Source: Hyphomicrobiales bacterium (GTDB lineage: Bacteria; Pseudomonadota; Alphaproteobacteria; JAPOUT01). Taken from it: a DNA stretch of 51,359 nt. The stretch is from positions 1 to 51,359 of the forward strand of contig JAPOUT010000117.1 in the NCBI GenBank assembly GCA_026708545.1, in the 5' to 3' direction. Below, one piece after another: positions 9,182 through 17,807 of this stretch (position 1 is its first letter; the number at the start of each line of letters is the position of its first letter). The notes below the pieces were generated by a model. The model was not told the origin of the DNA. It made no database searches and saw only the letters and a list, made by a program, of their open reading frames with translations. Both the position numbers and the translations under genes were made by a program.

Positions 9182-9820
9182 TTATACCGATGAGTCGGCA
9201 AATTTCCAAAATTCCCCCCTCTTGCGCAATTCGATAACGGAACCCCGGGCCGGCGCCGCCTCAATAACGAATTGCGCATTCACAAGGTCGTTCTCCCTGG
9301 CGCGCTTCTCCGCCGCCTCCCGTGAAAAGCCCTGCTCCAGCCAACGCGCGATGCAACGTGCCTCAATCTCCCCCATCGGCGCATCAAGCCAAAAGGCCAA
9401 ATCCCAATATTGCGACAGTTCATTCCACGGCGCCCGGTCGATCAGCAGATAGTTGCCCTCAACCATAATGATTTTTTGTTGGAAAATTTCGATGGCGCCC
9501 GCGCGCGCCAGATCGGCTTCACGGTCAAAAACGGGCGCATAAACATGTTCTCCCCGCGCAACACGTTCCACGGTTTCAACGAATCCGGCGGCGTCAAAGG
9601 TTTCATGCGCGCCCTTTCGCTGCAACAATCCCTTCCGCACCAAAACAGAATTGTCCAAATGAAAACCGTCCATGGGAAGCACCGCAGCGTCTTCACCGTA
9701 ATGCTCCAAAAGCCGTGCGGCCAAAGTGGATTTTCCCGAAGCGGGCGCGCCCGCGATTGCCACCAGTTTGCGATTCTTGTTCGGCAGTGAATCGATTTTA
9801 GCGGCAATCTCCCCAATCAT
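9182..9820 (-). CDS. frcK: FrcK-like P-loop kinase (uridine kinase-like nucleoside/sugar kinase)
   Basis: This is a 212-residue P-loop kinase related to uridine kinase and pantothenate kinase. The Walker A motif GAPASGKSTLAARL lies near residue 23, followed by VLPMDGFHLDNSVL. The lid region has ALEQ-type helices rich in arginine. In Sinorhizobium-type frcBCAK operons this gene is frcK, of uncertain substrate. Its position directly after the transporter ATPase matches that order. The chosen ATG overlaps the ATPase stop as ATGA; a longer frame to 9901 would overlap it by 85 bases. A 126-base gap separates it from the dehydratase, so a promoter could lie there, though none was recognised. Confidence 0.78.
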   Translation of the reverse strand: MIGEIAAKIDSLPNKNRKLVAIAGAPASGKSTLAARLLEHYGEDAAVLPMDGFHLDNSVLVRKGLLQRKGAHETFDAAGFVETVERVARGEHVYAPVFDREADLARAGAIEIFQQKIIMVEGNYLLIDRAPWNELSQYWDLAFWLDAPMGEIEARCIARWLEQGFSREAAEKRARENDLVNAQFVIEAAPARGSVIELRKRGEFWKFADSSV

Positions 9821-10584
9821 GCGGCTTTCGGCGGTTCCATCGCGCCCGTCATGAGCGCCACCGCATCGGACATCGAATATTCCTTCGGGTCGACCACGCA
9901 AAGCCGCTTGCCCAGGCGATGGACGTGAACCCTGTCCGCCACTTCAAAAACATGCGGCATGTTATGCGAGATCAATACAATGGGCAGTCCGCGCGACTTT
10001 ACGTCCTGGATGAGCTCGAGCACTCTGCGGCTTTCCTTGACGCCCAAAGCGGCGGTCGGCTCGTCCATGATCACCACCTTCGAACCGAAAGCCGCCGCGC
10101 GGGCCACCGCAACGCCCTGCCTCTGCCCGCCCGAAAGCGTTTCAACGGCCTGGTCGATGTTTTGAATGGTCATCAATCCGAGTTCGGAAAGCTTGTCGCG
10201 CGCGATGCGCTGCATTTCCGCGCGGTCGAGCATTTTGAACCATTTGCCAAGCCACCCCTTTTTGCGAATTTCCCGCCCCATGAACATGTTGTCCGCAATG
10301 CTCAGCGCCGGTGAAAGTGCAAGGTTTTGATAAACGGTTTCAATGCCCGCTTCGCGGGCATCCATGGGGGACGAAAAAACAATTTGCTTCCCTTCGAGGG
10401 CGATCTCCCCTTCGTCAACCTGCACCGCTCCCGAGAGCGCTTTGATAAGGCTGGACTTTCCCGCACCGTTATCGCCGATCACCCCAAGCACTTCGCCCGG
10501 ATACAGTTCAAAATCGGCACGGTCCAAAGCCGTTACCTTGCCGTAACGCTTGACCAGCCCCTTTGCCCGCAAAACCGGTTCCAC
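9817..10584 (-). CDS. frcA: Sugar ABC transporter ATP-binding protein (FrcA-like)
   Basis: This is a single-domain ABC ATPase of about 255 residues. It has Walker A GDNGAGKSSLIKALSG, signature LSGGQRQGVAVARA, Walker B VVIMDEPTAALGV and the switch histidine in LISHNMPHVFEVADR. The one-domain form, rather than the double-domain RbsA type, is characteristic of FrcA. The start is taken as the GTG that shares its first base with the last base of the permease stop (TAGTG). An ATG 24 bases upstream (10608) is in frame but has no ribosome-binding site and overlaps frcC. It energises uptake of a monosaccharide with FrcC and a periplasmic binding protein that is not adjacent. Confidence 0.85.
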   Translation of the reverse strand: MEPVLRAKGLVKRYGKVTALDRADFELYPGEVLGVIGDNGAGKSSLIKALSGAVQVDEGEIALEGKQIVFSSPMDAREAGIETVYQNLALSPALSIADNMFMGREIRKKGWLGKWFKMLDRAEMQRIARDKLSELGLMTIQNIDQAVETLSGGQRQGVAVARAAAFGSKVVIMDEPTAALGVKESRRVLELIQDVKSRGLPIVLISHNMPHVFEVADRVHVHRLGKRLCVVDPKEYSMSDAVALMTGAMEPPKAA

Positions 10585-11642
10585 TATGCCGACACCTTTC
10601 TTATCCATTGGTCGATGGCGACGGCTATGATGATGAGCCACCCTATCGTGAAAACCTGCCATTGCACGTCTAGGCCCGCCTGGCGCAAACCCGCTTCAAA
10701 AACGCCCACGATCAAAGTGCCGAACAGCGGCCCGAGGATCGATCCGCGTCCGCCGAAAAGGGAAATGCCGCCGATCACCACGGCGGTGATGGACTGCAGA
10801 TTGGCTTCGGCAAACGCGTTGGGAGAAACCGAACCCACGCGTCCGATCGACGACCAAGCGGCGATCGCGCAAATCGCTCCCGCGAGAACATAAACCCAGA
10901 CAAGTTGCCTGTTGGTACGAATTCCGGAAAGTTCCGCTGCCTCCACATCGTCGCCCACGGCATAGACATGACGTCCCCAGGCGGTTTTATTGAGAACGTA
11001 CCAAAGCACCGCGAACACGGCAAACATGAGCACCGAGCCGTAAGTGATTTTCGCGCCCAAAACCAAGAAACCTTCCCCAAACCATTTGAGCATGGGAGCC
11101 GCCGCGTCAATGTCCTGCGAACGGATGGATTGCGAGCCGGAGATTAGACGGTTGGTTGCGAGGAATATGCTCCACGTTCCCAGCGTTACAATGAAGGGAG
11201 GGAGTTTGAAGCGCGTGATCAAAAATCCGTTCAACGCCCCGCAGAACACGCCGATACAGAATCCGAAGAGCAAGGCCAAAGGCGCGTCCACACCCATTTG
11301 CACCGCCAGGGTTCCCATCAGCACGGCAACAAGCGTCATGATCGCTCCCACGGAGAGGTCGATGCCCGCCGTCAGGATGATGATGGCTTGCGCCGCAGCC
11401 AACACGCCGATAATCGACACCTGCTGCATGATCAAAGAGACGTTGAACGGATGGAAAAACTTTCCGCCCACGACCAGGCCAAAACCGACCAAGGAAGCAA
11501 ACAAAATAAAAACCGGCACGACCGTCGGGTAGCTGTGCAGGAAATGTTGCAGGCGTCCTACAAAGGACCTGCGCTCCGCCTCAAACTGCACGACGGATTT
11601 GTCACCGTCACCAAGTTTGTTTTCAAAATCTTGTCTGGCCAT
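10584..11642 (-). CDS. frcC: Sugar ABC transporter permease (FrcC-like)
   Basis: This is a 352-residue inner-membrane permease of the RbsC/AraH family with many hydrophobic segments. The family block TAGIDLSVGAIMTL lies in the first third and GRRGSILG-like VVIGGISLFGGRGSILGP near the C-terminus. ATG 11642 has GAGAAAG upstream and is preferred to a GTG two codons earlier. It heads the minus-strand unit that continues into frcA, frcK and the sugar-acid enzymes. In described frc operons the binding-protein gene frcB sits directly upstream. Here the upstream side holds the AT-rich Panacea locus, and the only FrcB-like gene is at 36897-37916. The likely substrate is fructose, ribose, mannose or a related sugar or sugar acid. 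Confidence 0.85.
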   Translation of the reverse strand: MARQDFENKLGDGDKSVVQFEAERRSFVGRLQHFLHSYPTVVPVFILFASLVGFGLVVGGKFFHPFNVSLIMQQVSIIGVLAAAQAIIILTAGIDLSVGAIMTLVAVLMGTLAVQMGVDAPLALLFGFCIGVFCGALNGFLITRFKLPPFIVTLGTWSIFLATNRLISGSQSIRSQDIDAAAPMLKWFGEGFLVLGAKITYGSVLMFAVFAVLWYVLNKTAWGRHVYAVGDDVEAAELSGIRTNRQLVWVYVLAGAICAIAAWSSIGRVGSVSPNAFAEANLQSITAVVIGGISLFGGRGSILGPLFGTLIVGVFEAGLRQAGLDVQWQVFTIGWLIIIAVAIDQWIRKVSA

Positions 11643-11887
11643 AAGCACTTTCTCTCAGCCCGTCCGCCATACTAGCAAATAAAGCGGGAATTACCCACCT
11701 GTGTGTTCAAAATCGGGACCCATGCGTTAGAGTATCTGAAAATCACCTGATTCGTTCCTGATTCCTCAAATTTTCGTTACCAAAAAGCATTCCGTTTTCC
11801 GATGGCAATTGTGCGAATGTCCGGAGATGCCTAAGAAAATCATTGACATTTTGTTTAAAATTTCGTAGGATTTTATCATGGTTCGGC

Positions 11888-11989
11888 GATGATTCCGTTG
11901 AAAACGTACCTGCCGTACGGCTCGTGATGAAGCAAGGCGGCGCCTTTGGTATGAACAATATAGTTGGAACATATGGAGGAGTAGGGTAA
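11888..11989 (+). pseudogene. Possible 3' remnant of an amidohydrolase gene
   Basis: The 376 bases between frcC and the Panacea gene contain no intact gene. A short frame ending at TAA 11987-11989 includes VENVPAVRLVMKQGGAFG. This resembles the usual C-terminal strand of amidohydrolases (...I..VRLVMK.G..). The frame is open back to 11762, but the residues before about 11888 look like non-coding AT-rich sequence. If real, it is the tail of a gene cut off by insertion of foreign DNA. The match is short and could be chance. Confidence 0.2.
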
Positions 11990-12018
11990 TTACGATGCGG
12001 GATTTTTCACCCTGTTGA

Positions 12019-12531
12019 GTGATAACTGCGACAAATGGCAACGTAATGATCTCATGTCTTCAAGGGGCAAAAACTCTTGTTCAGTTAGCTGATGCTGAAG
12101 GGAGAGGCCTGACAAATTTGCAAGTTCAGAAAATCTTATATTTTGCCAATATGCTTTTCATTGGCAGGAGTGGACCTGACAATCCCTTAATCGAAGATAA
12201 GTTTTTAACCTGGGTGTATGGTCCCGCTGTTGATTTGCTTTATGAGCGCATAAAAAGATACGGAAAAGATTCCGTCAAAAGAGAAGCATTTGACGACATT
12301 ATTCCGATAATGAATGAAGACACCCAAGAGCCGGAAGAAGGATATAAGACGCATGTCGAAGTCCTGAAAGATGCTTACAAAAGATGGGGAAAGTTTGATT
12401 CGTACAAACTGGTGGGAATTAGTCATTGGCGAAAAGGAGCATGGAAAAAATCCGTGGATAGCGAAGAAAAAGAGATAAGCAATATTTTGATTAAGGAAGA
12501 ATTTGATGCCCGATACTCACACGAAGGGTGA
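12019..12531 (+). CDS. Panacea (SocA/DUF4065)-domain protein, candidate antitoxin
   Basis: This is a 170-residue protein whose body is a Panacea/SocA-like domain. Markers are GLTNLQVQKILYFANMLF, the LTWVYGPAVDLLYERIK block and the C-terminal HWRKGAWKKS. Panacea domains act as promiscuous antitoxins (PanA) paired with varied toxins, and SocA is the proteolysis adaptor for SocB. The GTG at 12019 directly follows a TGA that ends a seven-codon frame. An ATG at 12046 would give a 161-residue product; neither has a clear ribosome-binding site. The end of the gene overlaps the start of a small membrane-protein gene by 26 bases, the layout of a toxin-antitoxin operon. The region is AT-rich compared with both flanking operons, suggesting acquisition. 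Confidence 0.82.
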   Translation: MITATNGNVMISCLQGAKTLVQLADAEGRGLTNLQVQKILYFANMLFIGRSGPDNPLIEDKFLTWVYGPAVDLLYERIKRYGKDSVKREAFDDIIPIMNEDTQEPEEGYKTHVEVLKDAYKRWGKFDSYKLVGISHWRKGAWKKSVDSEEKEISNILIKEEFDARYSHEG

Positions 12532-12895
12532 TGAAAAAAGCGAACATATAAGTGAAGAAAAACGGTTTGCAGGGGAATATGTAAACCTTGCCAGGTATAT
12601 TGGCTTTTCTGCATTCCAGAAAAAAGTAGTTTCGTGCACTATAACAGGAGGGCTTCCCGTTTTGTTGTTTGGCTCGTTTTGCTTTCTTCTATCATTTTTT
12701 GTAACATCGCTTTCTTCGTGTTCTGAGTCTACGCTTAATGCTGAACGATTTTATAAGAATCCGGAATCAATGAGCGGTATTATTCAGGCTGACAGCCTTA
12801 CCCTTTCTCCTGAATACAAGCATGATGAAGAACCTCCCCAAGCAACTATTGGAAACAACGCGGAAAGCCTTACAGGACCGCAAGGGGCGGAATAA
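12506..12895 (+). CDS. Small membrane protein downstream of the Panacea gene, candidate toxin
   Basis: This 129-residue protein has no recognised family. It has a charged N-terminus (about residues 1-40) and one strongly hydrophobic segment at roughly 45-70 (TGGLPVLLFGSFCFLLSFFV and following residues). The polar, acidic C-terminal half contains several prolines. AGGAAG lies seven bases before the ATG, a better ribosome-binding site than the Panacea gene has. The gene begins inside the last 26 bases of that gene in another frame. Some known Panacea partners are membrane-acting proteins, so a toxin role is plausible but not shown. It ends about 110 bases before the Liv promoter candidate. Codon use is AT-rich like its partner. 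Confidence 0.6.
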   Translation: MPDTHTKGDEKSEHISEEKRFAGEYVNLARYIGFSAFQKKVVSCTITGGLPVLLFGSFCFLLSFFVTSLSSCSESTLNAERFYKNPESMSGIIQADSLTLSPEYKHDEEPPQATIGNNAESLTGPQGAE

Positions 12896-13007
12896 AGTCC
12901 AGATTATCAAACAATCCGCCTGTGTATTTTTACAACTTTTGGCCAAATCCTTTGGCGCAACACGATGGAAACTTCTCAGACAGCGAAGATATCCCTCCGG
13001 CTTCGAC

Positions 13008-13037
13008 TTGCCCATGCGGTGCATTTTACTCCATAAT
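13008..13037 (+). promoter_or_regulatory. Candidate sigma70-type promoter of the Liv/ligase operon
   Basis: TTGCCC (13008-13013) and CATAAT (13032-13037) are separated by 18 bases and lie 40 bases before the first ATG at 13078. Each box differs from consensus at one or two positions. This was judged by eye. Confidence 0.3.
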
Positions 13038-13077
13038 CCCCCGGCTATACAACACGAACATCCGTAAGATTGAAGGA

Positions 13078-13884
13078 ATGATTACAAATACCAACCGCTC
13101 CCCGGAAGTTGAATACGTGCTTACCTCGGAAAATGTAAGTCTGCGTTTCGGTGGCATCAAAGCCCTTACCGATGTGAGTTTTCGCGTCCGTCGCGGAGAA
13201 ACCTTCAGCATCATAGGCATGAACGGCGCAGGCAAGACCAGCATGCTTAACTGCATCTCCGGCCGTTACAAGCCCCAGGAAGGTGAAATCATATATTTAG
13301 GAAAAAGCCTGAAGGGCAAATCGATCAACAGCCGCGCGCAATTGGGAATCGGGCGGACATTCCAAAATTTGGCACTGTTCGGTCACATGAGCGTTCTCGA
13401 CAATATCATGGTGGGTCGGCACCACATGCTGAAGAACAATTTTCTCACCGGTTCGCTCTATTGGTTTGGCGCGCGCCAGGAAGAGTTGCGGCACCGCGCC
13501 AAGGTGGAAGACATCATTGATTTTCTTGAACTTCAACAGGTGCGCCATGCGCAGGCGGGCACACTGTCCTACGGTTTGAGAAAGCGGGTCGAGCTGGCGC
13601 GGGCCATTGCCATCGAGCCGGAGTTGATCCTGCTGGACGAGCCCATGGCGGGAATGAACCTGGAAGAAAAAGAAGACATGGCACGCTATATCAACGACCT
13701 GAATGCCGAGCTGGGCATGACCGTAATCATGATCGAGCATGACATGGGCGTGGTGATGGATATTTCGGATCATGTGGTGGTGCTGGACTTCGGCTGCAAA
13801 ATCGCCGAAGGCTCGCCCGCGGAGGTGATGGACGACGACAAGGTAAAAGACGCCTATCTCGGCAAAGCGGAAAATATCGCATGA
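13078..13884 (+). CDS. Branched-chain-type ABC transporter ATP-binding protein (LivG-like)
   Basis: This is a 268-residue ABC ATPase of the LivG/BraF type. It has Walker A GMNGAGKTSMLNCISG, the LivG-like GIGRTFQNLALF Q-loop region, signature LSYGLRKRVELARA and Walker B LILLDEPMAGMN. The signature has Y where most ABC proteins have G. The ATG at 13078 follows a close GAAGGA; the frame is open for 52 codons upstream but without similarity. It is the first gene of a nine-gene plus-strand cluster and overlaps the ligase start as ATGA. With LivH/LivM/LivF-type partners it should import a hydrophobic acid or amino acid. The interleaved ligases favour a carboxylic acid over leucine. Confidence 0.86.
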   Translation: MITNTNRSPEVEYVLTSENVSLRFGGIKALTDVSFRVRRGETFSIIGMNGAGKTSMLNCISGRYKPQEGEIIYLGKSLKGKSINSRAQLGIGRTFQNLALFGHMSVLDNIMVGRHHMLKNNFLTGSLYWFGARQEELRHRAKVEDIIDFLELQQVRHAQAGTLSYGLRKRVELARAIAIEPELILLDEPMAGMNLEEKEDMARYINDLNAELGMTVIMIEHDMGVVMDISDHVVVLDFGCKIAEGSPAEVMDDDKVKDAYLGKAENIA

Positions 13885-15800
13885 CCTCGTACGACCACAT
13901 TACGCCGCAGTTCACCACCCATGCCCTGCTGGAATACAACGCGGAGCATTTCCCCCTCGACATAGCCCTGCGCGAAAAGAATCTGGGCATCTGGCAGGCG
14001 ACGACTTGGAGCGAATACAGAGACAATGTCGCCGCGATTGCCCTGGCTTTGAAACAAATGGATTTGGGCGCGCATCCGGCCGCGGCCATCATCGGAGACA
14101 ATCGTCCCGAATGGCTGTTTGCCGCGATTGCCGTTCATGCCTCGGGCGGCATGTCGCTTGGGATATACCGCGATGTTTTGGAGGAAGAGCTTTTCTACCT
14201 TCTGGATTATGCCAAGTCTCCGATAGTGTTTTGCGAAGACGAAGAACAGGTGGACAAATTCCTTAACCTGGAAGGCCGCATTCCCTGGGTGAAGCATATC
14301 TTTTACGACGATCCCCGCGGCATGAGAAAATACGACGACCCGCGCCTGCGTCCGCTTTCGGACCTGCTCTCCCGGGGCAGGCAGATACACGCCGAAAACC
14401 CGAACGCGTGGCCGGAACTAATCAAAGAAGGCGATGCGGAGCGAACGGCCGTTTTGTGCACGACGTCGGGAACGACATTGCAGCCCAAACTATCGATGAT
14501 TAACCATCGGGCTTTGCTGCTCCATTCGGTCAGCTATTTGAACAACGACCCCAAGGACAGCGACGACGAATATGTCAGCAGCCTGCCCCTGCCGTGGATT
14601 ATGGAGCAAATGTACGGCATCGGCTGGAATTTGGTCTCGCGGATGAAGGTGAACTTCGTCGAAGAGCCCGAAGTGACGATGCATGATTTACGCGAGATCG
14701 GACCAACGTTCGCCTTGTTCGCCCCCAGGGTGTGGGAGCAGCTCGCCGGCGACGTCCGCGCACGGATTATGGATTCGAGTTGGTTGAAAAGGAAGCTTTA
14801 TGATATCGGCATGAAGCTCGGCTTGGAAGCCGTCGAAAAAGGCAAGCGTTCGCTGGTTGCCGAATATCTTCTGTTTCGGGCATTGCGCGACCGTTTGGGC
14901 CTGAGCCATATGCGCAGCGCCGCCACCGGGGGCGCCGCCTTGGGGCCTGACACGTTCAAATTCTTCCTGGCGATGGGTGTTCCCATGCGCCAACTGTACG
15001 GACAGACCGAACTGCTGGGCGCCTACACCCTGCACCGCCCCGACGACGTTGATTTTGACAGCGTCGGAGTTCCTTTCGAAGGGGTGGAATTGAACATCAG
15101 AAACCCTGACCGGGACGGCTTGGGAGAGATTGTCACCCGTCATCCAAACATGATGCAGGGATATTACAAAGACCCCGAAGCTACCGCGGAAAACCTCGAC
15201 AGCGAAGGCCGGCTTCTTTCCGGCGACGCGGGCTATATCAACGAGGCCGGGCACTTGGTGGTGATCGACCGGGTGAAGGATTTGGCGACGACCAGTAACC
15301 GGCACCGTTTCAGCCCGCAGTTTATTGAAAACAAATTAAAGTTCAGCCCCTACGTAGCCGAGGCCGTCATTCTGGGGCACGAGCGCCCGTTTCTCGCCGC
15401 GATGATTTGCATCCGCTTCACGGTGCTGTCGAAATGGGCCGAAAAGAACCGGATTTCCTTTACAACCTATTCGGATCTTTGCACCAAACCGGAAATTCAG
15501 GACATGGTTAAAAAAGAAGTCGCGATTGTGAATGCGACCCTGCCCGAGCACCAGCGCATCAACCGCTTTATTTTGCTTTACAAGGAGCTGGATGCGGATG
15601 ACGGCGAGCTTACCCGCACCAAGAAGGTCCGCCGCAAGACGATTGCCGAAAAATATGCCGATATCATCAATTGCCTCTATAGTGACGCGGAGGCGGTGGA
15701 TATCGATACCACCATCCATTTTCAGGACGGAACCAGCCAGCGCATCGTCACCCTCCTGAAAATCATCAGAATGGAAACCGCACGGGACAAGGCCGCGTAG
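13881..15800 (+). CDS. AMP-dependent acyl-CoA synthetase, long-chain type
   Basis: This is a 639-residue adenylate-forming ligase, long enough for the long-chain acyl-CoA synthetase branch. The P-loop reads TTSGTTLQPKL, keeping the TSGTT core and PK but with L where the usual TSGTTGxPKG has G at two places. The later motif QLYGQTELLGAY and the aspartate in LLSGDAGYIN are normal. The C-terminal ELTRTKKVRRK supplies the candidate catalytic lysines. The gene sits between the ATPase and permease genes (ATGA overlap before, one base gap after). Transport and CoA activation are therefore probably coupled. The substrate could be a fatty, cyclic or aromatic acid; the sequence does not decide. Confidence 0.86.
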   Translation: MTSYDHITPQFTTHALLEYNAEHFPLDIALREKNLGIWQATTWSEYRDNVAAIALALKQMDLGAHPAAAIIGDNRPEWLFAAIAVHASGGMSLGIYRDVLEEELFYLLDYAKSPIVFCEDEEQVDKFLNLEGRIPWVKHIFYDDPRGMRKYDDPRLRPLSDLLSRGRQIHAENPNAWPELIKEGDAERTAVLCTTSGTTLQPKLSMINHRALLLHSVSYLNNDPKDSDDEYVSSLPLPWIMEQMYGIGWNLVSRMKVNFVEEPEVTMHDLREIGPTFALFAPRVWEQLAGDVRARIMDSSWLKRKLYDIGMKLGLEAVEKGKRSLVAEYLLFRALRDRLGLSHMRSAATGGAALGPDTFKFFLAMGVPMRQLYGQTELLGAYTLHRPDDVDFDSVGVPFEGVELNIRNPDRDGLGEIVTRHPNMMQGYYKDPEATAENLDSEGRLLSGDAGYINEAGHLVVIDRVKDLATTSNRHRFSPQFIENKLKFSPYVAEAVILGHERPFLAAMICIRFTVLSKWAEKNRISFTTYSDLCTKPEIQDMVKKEVAIVNATLPEHQRINRFILLYKELDADDGELTRTKKVRRKTIAEKYADIINCLYSDAEAVDIDTTIHFQDGTSQRIVTLLKIIRMETARDKAA

Positions 15801-15801
15801 A

Positions 15802-16689
15802 ATGGAATTATTCGTACAGTTAATGATTAACGGTTTGATTGTCGGGTCCTTGTACGGCGTGGTGGCCATGTGCTTTGTGCTCGTCTACAAATCCACCCAG
15901 GTGGTGAACTTCGCCCAGGGAGAATTTTTGCTGGTTGGAGCCTGGACCTGCCTGAGCTTGCTGACGTATTTCGAGTTGCCGTTCTGGCTGGGCTTTTTGG
16001 TCACATTGGCGTTTATGACAGTGTTCGGCATTTTGTTGCAAGCCTTGGTGCTGCGCCCGCTGATTGGGGAGTCCGCCATCAGCGTGGTCATGGTCACCGT
16101 CGGACTCGCCATCTTCTTTCAAGCGGCCCTGAACATGATTTTCGGCAGTTTTGCCAAGCCCTTCCCCCAAGTCTTCAGCCAGGAAACCATTGAAATATTC
16201 GGACTGCAAATAGAAACGGCCTATCTGATGAGCATCGTGCCCTCGATCATCATCATGGTCGCCTTCTATATTTTCTTCAAGCGCTCGCGCTGGGGACTGG
16301 CGATGCGCGCGACCGCCTACGACCAGCAGGTTGCACAATCACTGGGGATTTCCGTGAAGAACGTCTTCGCAATGGCCTGGGCGATCAGCGCCGTGGTCTC
16401 GGGCGTTGCCGGCATCGTTCTGGGAATGGTGAACACGGTCAGCAACGGCCTGGCGTTCATCGGCATCAAGGTTTTTCCGGCAACCATCGTCGGCGGATTG
16501 GATTCGATTGTCGGCGCGGTTATCGGAGGATTGATTATCGGCGTTTTGGAAAACATGGCGGAGTTTGTTGACGGGCAGTTCCTGCACTTCGGCAACCTGT
16601 ATGCGATCGCCCCGTTCTACATCCTGATTATCTTCCTGATGGTCAAACCCTACGGACTGTTCGGCACCAAGGACATAGAGAGGCTCTGA
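15802..16689 (+). CDS. Branched-chain-type ABC transporter permease (LivH-like)
   Basis: This is a 295-residue inner-membrane protein of the LivH family with about eight hydrophobic segments. The N-terminal block LINGLIVGSLYGVVAMCFVL and YKSTQVVNFAQGEF are typical. The cytoplasmic coupling loop contains RATAYDQQVAQSLGI, and the C-terminal FPATIVGGLDSIVGAVIGG is another family block. Its stop overlaps the next permease start (TGATG). Together with the 353-residue permease it forms the membrane channel. Length is normal for LivH. Confidence 0.9.
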   Translation: MELFVQLMINGLIVGSLYGVVAMCFVLVYKSTQVVNFAQGEFLLVGAWTCLSLLTYFELPFWLGFLVTLAFMTVFGILLQALVLRPLIGESAISVVMVTVGLAIFFQAALNMIFGSFAKPFPQVFSQETIEIFGLQIETAYLMSIVPSIIIMVAFYIFFKRSRWGLAMRATAYDQQVAQSLGISVKNVFAMAWAISAVVSGVAGIVLGMVNTVSNGLAFIGIKVFPATIVGGLDSIVGAVIGGLIIGVLENMAEFVDGQFLHFGNLYAIAPFYILIIFLMVKPYGLFGTKDIERL

Positions 16690-17750
16690 TGACCGTTTCC
16701 AATCCCCGCCCCTGCGGAGACTTTCGCACGGATTACGCCGGTGACACCCGGTTGTTTTCGGACCGCGCGCACACCGGAGGCTTTTTCTGCCTGCTTGCCC
16801 TTGCCCTGGTCGTCCCGTTCGTTTTCGATGGCTACGTCGTTAGTCTGATGATCCTAATCGGCATCTACGGCATCGCCGCCCTGGGATTGAACATCCTCGT
16901 CGGCTTCACCGGACAGATCAGCCTGGGACAAGCCGCATTCTTCGGTTTTGGCGCGTTCTCCAGCGCGTGGCTGAACACCAACACCGGGATTCCCGTAATG
17001 ATCACCATTCTCCTCGCCGGAATAATGACAACGGCCGTTGGAATGATATTCGGCATTCCCGCCGCGCGCATCAAGGGGCTTTATCTTGCGATTGCGACTT
17101 TGGCAGCCCAGTTCATTCTGGAGGACTTTTACGCCCGCGCTGAATGGTTTACGGGAGGCAGCGCGGGAAGCCTTGCCGAAACGCCCGAATTGTTCGGTTT
17201 CGTATTCGACAGCGACCAGCGTTATTACTATCTGGTGCTCTTCTGGGTCTGCGTCAGTTTCCTGCTGGCAAGCAATCTGATGCGCAGCCGCGACGGACGG
17301 GCGTTTATCGCGGTGCGGGATCATTATCTTTCCGCCGAAGTCATGGGCATCAACCTGACGAAATACCGCATTCTCTCTTTCGGCATCAGCAGTTTCTTTG
17401 CCGGCATCGGCGGAGCGTTGATGGGACACTATTTGGGCTATGTAAGCGCCGAAAGCTTCACGATTTTCTTTTCGGTTCTGTTTCTCGCGATGATTATCAT
17501 CGGCGGTTTGGGCAGCATTGCAGGCACGTTGCTCGGCACGGCCTTCATCGTTCTCCTGCCGCAATTCATGGAATTTTTGGTAGGCCTGCTTTCGGGCCCG
17601 GTGCCGTTTCTGCTCGACGTGCAACCCTACATCAAGGAAATGGCAATCGGTTCCGCCATCATCATTTTCCTGATTTTCGAGCCCGAAGGACTGATTCACC
17701 GGTGGCGGTTGATTCGCGCCTACTGGCGCCTCTACCCGTTTTCATATTAA
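16689..17750 (+). CDS. Branched-chain-type ABC transporter permease (LivM-like)
   Basis: This is a 353-residue LivM-family permease with a hydrophilic N-terminal extension of about 35 residues. The family block ALGLNILVGFTGQISLGQAA follows, and AIRDHYLSAEVMGIN-type coupling-loop sequence appears as VRDHYLSAEVMGINLTKYR. The C-terminal IIIGGLGSIAGTLLGTAF is the usual permease block. The ATG overlaps the LivH stop by one base. It pairs with LivH to make the transmembrane pore. A 57-base gap follows before the binding-protein gene. Confidence 0.9.
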   Translation: MTVSNPRPCGDFRTDYAGDTRLFSDRAHTGGFFCLLALALVVPFVFDGYVVSLMILIGIYGIAALGLNILVGFTGQISLGQAAFFGFGAFSSAWLNTNTGIPVMITILLAGIMTTAVGMIFGIPAARIKGLYLAIATLAAQFILEDFYARAEWFTGGSAGSLAETPELFGFVFDSDQRYYYLVLFWVCVSFLLASNLMRSRDGRAFIAVRDHYLSAEVMGINLTKYRILSFGISSFFAGIGGALMGHYLGYVSAESFTIFFSVLFLAMIIIGGLGSIAGTLLGTAFIVLLPQFMEFLVGLLSGPVPFLLDVQPYIKEMAIGSAIIIFLIFEPEGLIHRWRLIRAYWRLYPFSY

Positions 17751-17807
17751 TCTGCATCCACCTCGGAGAATTCACCCCACCATAACATCAACACAAGGAG
17801 AATAACC

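Noticed and set aside
11743-12041. Two short minus-strand frames (71 and 91 codons) before the Panacea gene
   Set aside because: The region is AT-rich, the frames have no motif and no ribosome-binding site, and they overlap the Panacea start.
12822-13067. 81-codon plus-strand frame after the Panacea pair
   Set aside because: It starts inside the membrane-protein gene in another frame, ends before the Liv promoter candidate region is cleared, and has no recognisable feature.
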